Source: Ferrimonas gelatinilytica (lineage in GTDB: Bacteria > Pseudomonadota > Gammaproteobacteria > Enterobacterales > Shewanellaceae). Taken from it: a stretch of 64,000 nt of DNA. The DNA lies in assembly GCF_039544205.1 (NCBI RefSeq), contig NZ_BAABLF010000006.1, positions 62,001 to 126,000 on the forward strand. The letters are read 5' to 3'. Below are positions 40,514-48,640 of the stretch, in pieces. The notes beneath the pieces were generated by a model that was not told the origin of the DNA, searched no databases, and worked only from the letters and a program-made list of their open reading frames with translations. The first letter of the stretch is position 1. Every line of letters starts with the position of its first letter. A program made the translations under genes and the position numbers.

Positions 40514-42736
40514 ATGGTCAATGGACTTTTACTGGGATGGGTGGCGGCACTGACACTAAGTGTAGTTTGGCCGCTCCTGCTGCCCATCTCCGTGTTGATG
40601 ATCCTCACCCTGGCCGCTGCCGTCTGGGGGCGGATCCCCTTTCTGATCGGTATCGGGCTGGGCTTGTGTTGGGGCCAGGGGTATGCCCATTGGCTGACCA
40701 GCCCGGATCGGGCCCTGGCGGCGGGGTATCACGAGGTGATCGCGAGAGTGACGTCGGCGCCAGTCGGCGACGCACTATACCAACGAACCCATTTTCGGGT
40801 CGAGAGGTTCCCTAAGAAATCCTTCCCTTGGCATGAGCCTAGACAACTGGAGCTGAGTTGGTACAACGGCCCAACTCTGTCCCTGGGAGAGCGCTACCGT
40901 CTCCTGGTTAAACTCAAAGATCCCGATGGCAGCGGTAATCTGGGGGGACACAACGGTCGTCGCCATCGTCTGGCCCAGGGGATCACCGCCATCGGCTACG
41001 TGCGAGAGGGCGAACTGTTGACGGATCCGGGCCACTGGCGCCGGGCGCTGATGGCCCGGTTGGAGGCGGGGGTTGAAGCCCTGCCCCGAGGGGATCTTAT
41101 CCGTGCCTTGATGTTGGCGGACAAGCGAGGGATAAGTCAGGAACGTTGGCAGCAACTGCGTCGCTCCGGGCTTATCCATCTGATGGCGGTGTCCGGGTTG
41201 CATCTCTCCATCGTGGCTGGCCTGGTGCTGGCTTTGGGTTATGCGCTGATGCCGAGGATCTGGCCGGACCCCCGCGGCCGTGGGCGGGTGCTGGTCTGGT
41301 GGGCCGCTGGCCTGGCGGCATTGGGCTACGCGCTTCTTGCCGGCTTCGCTCTGCCCACCCAGCGTGCCCTGCTGATGGTGCTACTGGGGATGCTGCTGTT
41401 GTGGCTCAACCGTAACGCCCGACCCTGGGAGGTGTTGCTGCGGGTGGCGGCCCTGGTGCTGCTGTTCCAGCCGCTGGCCGCCATGGCCCCGGGCTACTGG
41501 CTCTCGTTTGGTGCGGTGGGGCTGATCCTGCTGTTTCACTGGCTGGGCGTCGGCTTTGGTGGCCAACGCCTCACTCAGCGCCTGCTCAGCCTCTTTCTGC
41601 TGCAGGGGGTGATCACCCTGGGCCTCTTCTTCCTGCAGGGGGCCTGGTTTGGCGAAGCGACACTGCATGGCCTCTGGGCCAACCTCCTGCTGCTGCCCCT
41701 TTTCTCCGTGTTGTTACTGCCGCTCTGCCTGTTGGCTGCCGGGAGCTACCTGCTCGGGGCGCCGCAGGAGGTCTTGCTGCTGGCGGATTGGGCGCTCTGG
41801 CCTTTGGAATTGGTGGCCCACTGGGCGGCGGCGCTGCCCTGGGGGGCCGGTGGGATCCCGCAAGCTATCCTGTTACCCGGGGTGATGTTGTTGATGGCGG
41901 CTGCCTTGGTTTGGCTGCGTCCCTGGCGCGGTTGGGGCTGGCAGGCGGCCATCCTTGTGCTGCCGTTTGCTCTGCTGCTCCAGCGGCCCGAGCCGGAGTG
42001 GCGTATCGATGTGATCGATGTCGGTCAGGGGCTGGCGGTCCTGGTTCAACGCCAAGAGGGGGCGCTGCTCTATGATACCGGTGCCGGTTTTGCCAGTGGG
42101 TTCAGTTATGCCCAGAGCGCGATCCTGCCGCTGCTTCGTGAGCGGGGGGTCGAGGCGCTGGAGTGGTTGGTGGTCAGCCATGGGGATCAGGATCATCGCG
42201 GGGGCGTCGACGCTCTGCGCGAAACCATACCGGTGGGGGGGCAGGTCGGGTTTGGCGGGCGTCCCTGCCTGCAGGGGCCCTCACACTGGCGGGGGCTGGA
42301 TCTTCATTGGTACCAGTATGAGAGGGCCGGTAATGATGGCTCCTGTGTGCTGGTGCTCTCCGATGGCCAGCGCCGGGTGCTGCTGCCCGGCGATATTGAA
42401 CGCGGCGGCGAGGCCCATCTGCTGGCCCAGGGGGTCAAGGGGCCGTTCGAGCTGTTGCTCGCTCCTCATCATGGCTCCAGCACCTCCAGCAGCGCCGAGT
42501 TTGTGGACGCGATGCAACCGAACTGGGTGGTCTATGCGGCGGGACGGGTCAACCGTTGGGGCTTCCCCCATCCTGAGGTGGAGCAGCGCTATCGGGCCCT
42601 GGGCAGCCGGACCTTGCATACGGGGCGACTGGGGCAATTGGAGTTTCGTTTCGATGAGGAGGCCCCAACGCGGTTTCGCAGCTATCGTCAGCAGATGGCG
42701 CCCTGGTGGTATAACCGACAATTGGCGAGTCGTTAG
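40514..42736 (+). CDS. comEC: ComEC/Rec2 family DNA internalisation channel protein
   Basis: 740 residues (the E. coli homologue, YcaI, is about 754). N-terminal helices and an OB-like periplasmic domain precede the competence helix bundle (LMAVSGLHLSIVAGL, about residues 230-245, and a multi-pass region to about 490). A C-terminal metallo-beta-lactamase domain starts near 495 (IDVIDVGQGLAVLVQ), with SHGDQDHRGG near 555 and LLAPHHGSSTSSS. It forms the inner-membrane pore for single-stranded DNA in natural transformation. Whether this strain is competent is not shown by this window. Confidence 0.93.
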   Translation: MVNGLLLGWVAALTLSVVWPLLLPISVLMILTLAAAVWGRIPFLIGIGLGLCWGQGYAHWLTSPDRALAAGYHEVIARVTSAPVGDALYQRTHFRVERFPKKSFPWHEPRQLELSWYNGPTLSLGERYRLLVKLKDPDGSGNLGGHNGRRHRLAQGITAIGYVREGELLTDPGHWRRALMARLEAGVEALPRGDLIRALMLADKRGISQERWQQLRRSGLIHLMAVSGLHLSIVAGLVLALGYALMPRIWPDPRGRGRVLVWWAAGLAALGYALLAGFALPTQRALLMVLLGMLLLWLNRNARPWEVLLRVAALVLLFQPLAAMAPGYWLSFGAVGLILLFHWLGVGFGGQRLTQRLLSLFLLQGVITLGLFFLQGAWFGEATLHGLWANLLLLPLFSVLLLPLCLLAAGSYLLGAPQEVLLLADWALWPLELVAHWAAALPWGAGGIPQAILLPGVMLLMAAALVWLRPWRGWGWQAAILVLPFALLLQRPEPEWRIDVIDVGQGLAVLVQRQEGALLYDTGAGFASGFSYAQSAILPLLRERGVEALEWLVVSHGDQDHRGGVDALRETIPVGGQVGFGGRPCLQGPSHWRGLDLHWYQYERAGNDGSCVLVLSDGQRRVLLPGDIERGGEAHLLAQGVKGPFELLLAPHHGSSTSSSAEFVDAMQPNWVVYAAGRVNRWGFPHPEVEQRYRALGSRTLHTGRLGQLEFRFDEEAPTRFRSYRQQMAPWWYNRQLASR

Positions 42737-42828
42737 TGCCATCCCGGTGGCTTTTGCGCGCCCGGCATTGGTTTCCCCGTCTCGGCCCGAGTAGAATGGC
42801 CCTCCTGAAACAATGACTATCGGCAGAT

Positions 42829-44580
42829 ATGAGCGATAAACATCCCGGCCAGGTGTGGCCCACATTCAAGCGACTCTGGCCCTATGTTCGTCCCTACAAG
42901 GGGGCGTTCGTACTGGCGATCCTGGCGATGGCAGTGTACGGCGGCGTCGATGCCGCCATGATCTACCTGGTGAAGCCCCTGATCGACACCGGCTTGGCCG
43001 AGGGCAACGCCTCCGCACTGCGTTGGGCACCGGTACTGATAGTGGGACTGTTTATCATCCGTGGACTGGGTAACTTTGTCTCCACCTACTGCATGGCCTG
43101 GGTCAGCCAGCATGTGATCCGCGCCATGCGCCAGTCGGTGTTTGAGAAGTACCTGCGGCTGCCGGTGAGTTACTTCGATACTCGCTCCAGCGGCGATCTC
43201 ATCTCCAAAGTGACCTACGACACCGAACAGGTCTCCCGCGCCTCCTCCAGCGCCCTGGTCTCCATGGTGCGCGATGGGTTCACGGTGCTGGCGCTGCTGT
43301 TCATCATGTTTAACGAGAGCTGGCAGCTGTCCGCCATCTTCTTCCTGGTCGGCCCCGTGATCGCCTGGGTGATCGCCCTGGTCAGCCGGCGTTTTCGCAA
43401 GGTGTCGAGAAACATCCAGGCCGCCATGGGCGGCGTCACCAGTGCCGCCGAGCAGACCCTCAAGGGGCATAAGAACGTGTTGGCCTTCGGTGGTCAGCAG
43501 CTGGAGGCGGCCCGTTTCGCCGAGGTCAACAATCGCACCCGGCAACAGAACATGAAGCTGGCCGCTGCCCAGGCGATCAGTCAACCCTCTATCCAGATCC
43601 TCGGCTCCTTTGCCCTGGCAACCGTCCTCTTTGTCGCCAGTTTCGAGAGCGTATTGCAAAACCTGACTCCGGGTTCCTTTGTGGTGATCATCGGCTCCAT
43701 GATGGGCCTGATGTCACCGGTTAAGAGCCTGACGCGGGTCAATGCGGAGTTTCAGCGCGGCATCGCCGCCGCCACCAGCGTCTTCGATGTGCTGGATGAA
43801 GCGGAAGCCGAGGATAAGGGCACCGAGGTGATCGAGCATGCCCGGGGGGACCTGGCCCTGGAGCAGGTGGTATTCAGCTACCCCAACACCCTGGCTCCGG
43901 TGATCAAGGGGATTGACCTGACCATTCCTGCCGGTAAAACCGTGGCCCTGGTGGGGCGTTCCGGCTCCGGTAAAACCACCCTCTCCACGTTGCTGCCGCG
44001 TTTTTACGAGCTGGACAGCGGCACCATCCGCCTGGATGGCAAGGATATTACCCAGTTGACCCTGTCCAGCCTGCGGGCCCAGATCGCCACGGTGTCCCAG
44101 CAGGTGGTGCTCTTCAACGACACCATCGCCAACAACATCGCCTACGCCTGTCGGGACCGGGTTTCCCGGGAGCAGATCGAGGCCGCTGCCAAGGCCGCCC
44201 ACGTGATGGAGTTTGCCAGCCGCCTGCCGGATGGACTGGAAACCCTGGTGGGGGAGGATGGAGTGATGCTCTCCGGTGGTCAGCGTCAGCGTATTGCCAT
44301 CGCCCGAGCGATCCTGCGGGATGCGCCGGTATTGATCCTTGATGAGGCCACCTCGGCCCTGGATACGGAGTCGGAGCGGGTGATCCAGGATGCGTTGGAG
44401 ACTCTGCAGCGGGGCCGCACCTCCCTGGTGATCGCCCACCGCCTCTCCACCATCGAGTCGGCGGATGAGATCGTGGTGATGGACCAGGGGCGTATCGTCG
44501 AGCGTGGCAGCCACCAGGCGTTGCTGGCCAAAAACGGTGCCTACCGTCAGCTGCACCAGATGCAGTTCGGGGAGAGTTGA
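42829..44580 (+). CDS. msbA: Lipid A export ATP-binding/permease MsbA
   Basis: 583 residues (E. coli 582). Six-helix ABC exporter domain (1-320), then ATPase: Walker A GRSGSGKTTLSTLLPRFY near 377-393, signature LSGGQRQRIAIARAIL and Walker B VLILDEATSALD with the H-loop IAHRLSTIE. It flips core-lipid A across the inner membrane. The order comEC-msbA-lpxK-ycaR-kdsB equals that of E. coli. Its stop shares a base with the lpxK start (TGATG). Confidence 0.97.
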   Translation: MSDKHPGQVWPTFKRLWPYVRPYKGAFVLAILAMAVYGGVDAAMIYLVKPLIDTGLAEGNASALRWAPVLIVGLFIIRGLGNFVSTYCMAWVSQHVIRAMRQSVFEKYLRLPVSYFDTRSSGDLISKVTYDTEQVSRASSSALVSMVRDGFTVLALLFIMFNESWQLSAIFFLVGPVIAWVIALVSRRFRKVSRNIQAAMGGVTSAAEQTLKGHKNVLAFGGQQLEAARFAEVNNRTRQQNMKLAAAQAISQPSIQILGSFALATVLFVASFESVLQNLTPGSFVVIIGSMMGLMSPVKSLTRVNAEFQRGIAAATSVFDVLDEAEAEDKGTEVIEHARGDLALEQVVFSYPNTLAPVIKGIDLTIPAGKTVALVGRSGSGKTTLSTLLPRFYELDSGTIRLDGKDITQLTLSSLRAQIATVSQQVVLFNDTIANNIAYACRDRVSREQIEAAAKAAHVMEFASRLPDGLETLVGEDGVMLSGGQRQRIAIARAILRDAPVLILDEATSALDTESERVIQDALETLQRGRTSLVIAHRLSTIESADEIVVMDQGRIVERGSHQALLAKNGAYRQLHQMQFGES

Positions 44581-45572
44581 TGGCCCTGCGAGAATGGCTG
44601 GAGCGGGCGTGGCAGCAGGGGCACCCGCTGCTATGGGCGCTGGCGCCACTTGCGGGGATCTTCATCGCAGTGTCCGCCGTGCGCCGGCTGGCCTATCGCC
44701 GGGGCTGGCTGCAGCAGCACACCCTGGCTGTTCCCGTGATCGTGGTGGGCAATATCACCGTGGGCGGTAACGGCAAGACCCCCACGGTGTTGGCGCTGGT
44801 GGCGCTGCTTCAGCGACAGGGTTACCGCCCCGGGATCATCAGCCGTGGTTACGGCGGTGTGGCTGCACACTACCCGCTGCTCCTGACTCCGACGACCGTT
44901 GCCGCCGAGTGCGGCGATGAGCCGCTGTTGATGTACCAGCGCAGCGGTGTGCCGGTGGCGGTGGGGCCGGACCGGGTGGCAGTGGCGCAAAGCCTTATCG
45001 AGACCGGCGAGGTTGACATCATCGTCAGCGACGACGGGATGCAGCATTACCGACTTGGTCGCTTGATGGAGGTCGCGGTGATTGACGGCGAGCGTCGTTT
45101 CGGCAACGGTCACCGGCTGCCGATGGGGCCCTTGCGGGAGTCGGTGCGGCGACTGCAAGAGTGCGATTTTCGGCTCTGCAACGGCGGCCCAGCCGGGCCT
45201 GGTGAGTGGCCGATGACCCTGGAGCCGGGCCAGTGGCAAGCGGTCGATGGCCGGGGTGAAGCCAAGCCCAGTGAGCCCTGTGTGGCGATGGCCGGGATAG
45301 GACATCCGCCCCGCTTTTTTGCCACTCTGAAGGCGATGGGCATTGATCCCAAGCGCTGCATCGGCTTTGCCGATCACCAGGCTTATGAGCCGGCCTCTTT
45401 GGCCGCGCTAACGCCCGCTAAAGAAGCGTTATTAATGACCGAAAAAGATGCGGTTAAGTGCCGCGCCTTTGCCCGTGATAACTGGTATTACCTACCGGTA
45501 ACTGCTAGTTTGGGGCCAGATTTTGACCGCCAATTTTTGGCAAAACTGAAGGAAAAGCTCGATGGCGTTTGA
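44580..45572 (+). CDS. lpxK: Tetraacyldisaccharide 4'-kinase
   Basis: 330 residues (E. coli 328). N-terminal membrane anchor (about 17-35), then the family signature PVIVVGNITVGGNGKTPTVLAL with the P-loop (GGNGKT), and IISRGYGG and DIIVSDDGMQHYRLGR. It phosphorylates the 4' position of the lipid A disaccharide. The ATG at 44580 overlaps the msbA stop. The 3' end overlaps ycaR by 11 bases. Confidence 0.96.
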   Translation: MALREWLERAWQQGHPLLWALAPLAGIFIAVSAVRRLAYRRGWLQQHTLAVPVIVVGNITVGGNGKTPTVLALVALLQRQGYRPGIISRGYGGVAAHYPLLLTPTTVAAECGDEPLLMYQRSGVPVAVGPDRVAVAQSLIETGEVDIIVSDDGMQHYRLGRLMEVAVIDGERRFGNGHRLPMGPLRESVRRLQECDFRLCNGGPAGPGEWPMTLEPGQWQAVDGRGEAKPSEPCVAMAGIGHPPRFFATLKAMGIDPKRCIGFADHQAYEPASLAALTPAKEALLMTEKDAVKCRAFARDNWYYLPVTASLGPDFDRQFLAKLKEKLDGV

Positions 45573-45741
45573 CAAGAAACTGCTGGAGATCATCGCCTGC
45601 CCGGTGTGCAAGGGCAAGCTGGAGTATGACCATGACGGCCAGCGCCTGATCTGCAAGGCGGATCGCCTGGTGTATCCCATTACCGAGGGGATCCCGGTAT
45701 TGCTGGAGGATCGTGCCACCCCCCTGGAGAGTCAAGACTGA
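45562..45741 (+). CDS. ycaR: Trm112/YcaR family small zinc-ribbon-like protein
   Basis: 59 residues (E. coli YcaR 60). It starts MAFDKKLLEIIACPVCKGKLEYD and carries CPVC plus C31, then YPITEGIPVLLEDRA. This is the Trm112-like fold found between lpxK and kdsB across gammaproteobacteria. Its exact role is unknown; eukaryotic Trm112 activates methyltransferases. The start overlaps the lpxK 3' end and the stop overlaps the kdsB start (TGATG), so it is translated within a tightly coupled chain. Confidence 0.95.
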   Translation: MAFDKKLLEIIACPVCKGKLEYDHDGQRLICKADRLVYPITEGIPVLLEDRATPLESQD

Positions 45742-46487
45742 TGTCTTTCGTGGTGGTGATCCCGGCGCGTTACGCGTCCACGCGCCTGCCGGGCAAGCCG
45801 CTGGCGGAGATCGCCGGGAAGCCGATGATCCAGCATGTGGCGGAGCGGGCCAAGGCCTGTGGAGCGACCCGTGTGGTGGTAGCAACCGATGATCAGCGGG
45901 TGGTGGATGCGCTCACCGGCCGATGCGAAGTGTTGATGACCTCCCCGGATCACCAAAGTGGTACCGAACGGCTGGCTGAAGTGGTGGATACCCTGGCCTT
46001 GAGCGATGACACCATCGTCGTCAACGTACAGGGGGATGAGCCACTGATCCCGGAGCGGATCATTCGCCAGGTGGCGGACAACCTGGCATCGAGCTCGGCC
46101 CAGATGGCGACCCTGGGGGTGGCGATCGAGCAACCCGAGGAGATGCACAACCCCAACGCGGTCAAGGTGGTGTGTGATAAAGAGGGCCACGCGCTCTACT
46201 TCTCCCGTGCCCCCATTCCCTGGGACAGGGACGGTTTTGCTGCGCAACTCACCGTCAGCCCCGGCGCCCTGCGCCATATCGGGATCTACGCCTACCGGGC
46301 TGGCTTCATCCGTCGCTATGTCACCTGGCCGGTCAGCCCGTTGGAGACCATCGAGTGCCTGGAGCAGCTTCGGGTACTCTACCAGGGTGAGAAGATCCAC
46401 GTGGCCCAGGCGCTGGAAGCGCCCCAGGCGGGGGTGGATACACCGGAGGATCTGGCCCGGGTGCGGAGTGTGCTGGAACCGCGCTAG
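45741..46487 (+). CDS. kdsB: 3-deoxy-manno-octulosonate cytidylyltransferase
   Basis: 248 residues, exactly the E. coli KdsB size. It opens FVVVIPARYASTRLPGKPLAEI (nucleotide-binding loop). DDQRVVDAL, VNVQGDEPLIP (metal-binding Asp) and HIGIYAYRAGFIRRYV follow. It activates Kdo as CMP-Kdo for inner-core lipopolysaccharide. It is the last gene of the chain and is followed by a terminator. Confidence 0.97.
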   Translation: MSFVVVIPARYASTRLPGKPLAEIAGKPMIQHVAERAKACGATRVVVATDDQRVVDALTGRCEVLMTSPDHQSGTERLAEVVDTLALSDDTIVVNVQGDEPLIPERIIRQVADNLASSSAQMATLGVAIEQPEEMHNPNAVKVVCDKEGHALYFSRAPIPWDRDGFAAQLTVSPGALRHIGIYAYRAGFIRRYVTWPVSPLETIECLEQLRVLYQGEKIHVAQALEAPQAGVDTPEDLARVRSVLEPR

Positions 46488-46509
46488 CGTTCGAAGCTGA
46501 ACCTTTGAT

Positions 46510-46537
46510 AAACGGGCGCCCGAAAGGTGCCCGTTTT
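46510..46537 (+). terminator. Terminator after kdsB
   Basis: AAACGGGC(GCC) pairs with (GGT)GCCCGTTT around CGAAA, then T. It lies 22 bases after the kdsB stop and closes the lipid A gene chain. Confidence 0.85.
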
Positions 46538-46629
46538 AAGTACCTGGGATCCCAAAGTCCGCCAGCCGCATCCGCGAGTGGCTCAAAGTCGTGTTACGTT
46601 TCGCGCCCCAATCAGCAGCGAGGTGGCGT

Positions 46630-47238
46630 ATGAAGCAAGTTATCGATGGCATTTATCAAACCGGCAAGATGCATGTGAGCATCGGCCCCCATTCCGTTAC
46701 CAAAACCTATACCGGCAGCAAGGCGCAACGTAACGGATTCCCCCGCGAAGTGCGTGCCCTCGAGCGCCTGCGGGGCGTGGCGGGGTTTCCGCAGCTGATC
46801 AACGCAGACTCGTCGAACTTCGCCATCACCATGAGCCGACTGCCCGGTGCCATGGCTAAGAGCCTCAACCCCCAGCAAGTTGCGCTCGTGCGTCAGCGGG
46901 TCGCGAGTATGCTGGCCCAGGGGGTGGCACGCCACTCGTTACCGATCCGGGATTTTGTGGTCAGTACCGATGGCGAAGTGGGGATGGCGGACTTCGAGCG
47001 CACCACGCTGCGCCGCTGCCGCTTCAGTCCGCTTTGGGTCGTGGCGACCCTGGTGACCCAGTACAACCTCTCTCGATTGGTCCGGGCCAACTGTCCCGAG
47101 GCGCTGGGGGCGGGCGAGCGCCTGGGATTGCACCTGGCCGATGGGGTGCGCGCCATGCTGCAGCCTCTGGTCAAGAGTAAAAAGGCGTTGCGCCGAGCGC
47201 GGCGTCGACGCTTTGAGGTCCGCCCCTCAGAGGCGTGA
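46630..47238 (+). CDS. Kinase-fold-like protein of unknown function
   Basis: 202 residues from the ATG at 46630. I do not recognise a named family. Parts resemble a small protein/sugar kinase: VTKTY with Lys25, a helix with Glu40 (FPREVRALERL), a hinge-like ITMSRLPG (66-73), then IRDFVVSTDGEVGMADFE (106-123), where Asp108 and Asp121 fall where a catalytic-loop Asp and a DFG-type Asp would be. The glycine-rich loop and the catalytic His/Asn are missing or altered, so it may be a pseudokinase or an LPS-core kinase relative. A very basic C-terminus (KSKKALRRARRRR) follows. It has its own terminator and sits next to LPS genes. Confidence 0.55.
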   Translation: MKQVIDGIYQTGKMHVSIGPHSVTKTYTGSKAQRNGFPREVRALERLRGVAGFPQLINADSSNFAITMSRLPGAMAKSLNPQQVALVRQRVASMLAQGVARHSLPIRDFVVSTDGEVGMADFERTTLRRCRFSPLWVVATLVTQYNLSRLVRANCPEALGAGERLGLHLADGVRAMLQPLVKSKKALRRARRRRFEVRPSEA

Positions 47239-47246
47239 AAATAGCG

Positions 47247-47271
47247 CGGGCCCGCGTTGGCGGGCCCGTTT
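47247..47271 (+). terminator. Terminator after the kinase-like gene
   Basis: A 9-bp stem (CGGGCCCGC / GCGGGCCCG) with a GTTG loop and a short T tail. It lies between converging genes. Confidence 0.8.
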
Positions 47272-47283
47272 GGCGAGGGGAGG

Positions 47284-47679
47284 CTACTCGTGGTACTGGG
47301 GCCAAAGCTCCTTTTGCGTTTCCCCCACCAGGCGGCTGAGCTCCACATGGGCGGGAACCCCCTCCAGCAGAAGCTCCGTTGCCCCCCACTGGATCGACAT
47401 CACCACGATACACAGTGGCAGTGCCTTCCAGTAGGGGCAGTCCAGCATCAGACTGAAGGCGATGGCACCGGCCAGCAGACTCACCAGCCAGGCCAGGCTT
47501 TGATCCTCGAGAAAGCGCAGGGCAAGATCCTGCAGCGCCAGGGCGGCGACCACGGCCGCCAGCGCCGCCCACCAGCTTGGGTTACCGATGCCCAAAAGCC
47601 GGGCACCGCCATAAACCGGCAGCAGGCTTAGCAAGAGCGCACAGAGAAGAAAGAGACCCAGTTGCATCGCCATTTCCAT
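47284..47679 (-). CDS. Small four-helix membrane protein of unknown function
   Basis: 131 residues with about four hydrophobic segments (LGLFLLCALLLSLLP, AALAAVVAALALQD, AWLVSLLAGAIAFSLML, ALPLCIVVMSIQW) and a hydrophilic C-terminal tail. No family recognised. It starts two bases past the end of the metallo-hydrolase gene and is surely co-transcribed with it. ATGs at 47673 and 47667 are alternative starts. Confidence 0.65.
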   Translation of the reverse strand: MEMAMQLGLFLLCALLLSLLPVYGGARLLGIGNPSWWAALAAVVAALALQDLALRFLEDQSLAWLVSLLAGAIAFSLMLDCPYWKALPLCIVVMSIQWGATELLLEGVPAHVELSRLVGETQKELWPQYHE

Positions 47680-47680
47680 T

Positions 47681-48550
47681 TTACTGCATCTCCCGCCACA
47701 GGGTGTCTATCCAGCGCCCTTCGTCGATAAAGGCCCAGCTCCAGGACTTTAGCTCCGTCGGCAATCCCTGCTGCTGCCACTGGGCTTTGGGCTGGCCCGC
47801 CAGGGCCTCGGCCCAGCTCAGAGAGGTTCGGATCATCTCGGCGAAGCGGATCAGGTCGTCCCGGGTGGCCAGGTCACCATGGCCCGGGATGATCTGGGTC
47901 TGGTCGTTGGTCCACGTCAGCAGGGTCTCAACCCGGGCGAGGTAGCCCCGGACGGTGCCGCCGTGATCCTGGTCGATATAGGGGAAACGGTCGTGGAAGA
48001 ACAGGTCGCCGGTGTGCAGTACATTGGCCTCCTTGAACCAGACCACGGCGTCGCCGTCCGTATGGCCAACTCCCAGGTGACGTACCTCCACTGTCAGGCC
48101 GTTGAAGTGCAGATCCACGCCCTCACCGAAGGTAAGCACCGGCAGCGCCGCCAGGTTGTCTGGATCCTGGCGATGCATCTGTTGCCGGACGTTGTGATGG
48201 GACATCAGGGTGGCGTGTTGACCAAAGATCGCGTTGCCGCCGGTGTGGTCACCGTGGTAGTGAGTATTGATCAACAGCTTCGGCGTACCCTCGCCATCGA
48301 CCAGGGTATTGAGCTTAGCCTGGATCTTTTCCGCCAGGGGGGCGAACTGATCGTCCACCAGCAAAACCCCATCCGGGCCGGTACTGACCCCGATATTACC
48401 GCCACTGCCGGTCAGCATGTAGAGCCCGGCTCGAAGCGGCGTGGCGTCGATCTGGGTGTTGGCAAAACGGTCAGAATCTGGTGCGGCAACGGCACTGAGC
48501 GGCGTCAGCAGCATCAGTATCGCCATCAGGTGTGAGTTCATGGGATCCAT
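47681..48550 (-). CDS. Exported metallo-beta-lactamase-fold hydrolase
   Basis: 289 residues; a start at 48541 is also possible. The signal peptide ends near SAVAA. Zinc motif HYHGDH (in LLINTHYHGDHTGGN) is followed by VGHTDGDAVVWF, a metal-bridging Asp in HTGDLFF, and PGHGDLATRDD. The layout matches the broad exported MBL-fold group near class B beta-lactamases and quinoprotein-relay/glyoxalase-like hydrolases. The substrate is unknown. Antibiotic hydrolysis cannot be claimed. Confidence 0.88.
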   Translation of the reverse strand: MDPMNSHLMAILMLLTPLSAVAAPDSDRFANTQIDATPLRAGLYMLTGSGGNIGVSTGPDGVLLVDDQFAPLAEKIQAKLNTLVDGEGTPKLLINTHYHGDHTGGNAIFGQHATLMSHHNVRQQMHRQDPDNLAALPVLTFGEGVDLHFNGLTVEVRHLGVGHTDGDAVVWFKEANVLHTGDLFFHDRFPYIDQDHGGTVRGYLARVETLLTWTNDQTQIIPGHGDLATRDDLIRFAEMIRTSLSWAEALAGQPKAQWQQQGLPTELKSWSWAFIDEGRWIDTLWREMQ

Positions 48551-48603
48551 CCCTTCAGGTTGGGTGTGGGGTTAATGTAATGGCAATGCCCGACAGATGG
48601 AAG

Positions 48604-48626
48604 CCGGGGGCGATGATCGCCCCCGG
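48604..48626 (-). terminator. Hairpin after the RND operon, probable terminator
   Basis: CCGGGGGCGAT / ATCGCCCCCGG, an almost perfect 11-bp stem with a one-base centre, 15 bases past the last permease stop. Only a short T stretch follows leftward. Confidence 0.6.
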
Positions 48627-48640
48627 TTAGCTGTAATCGG

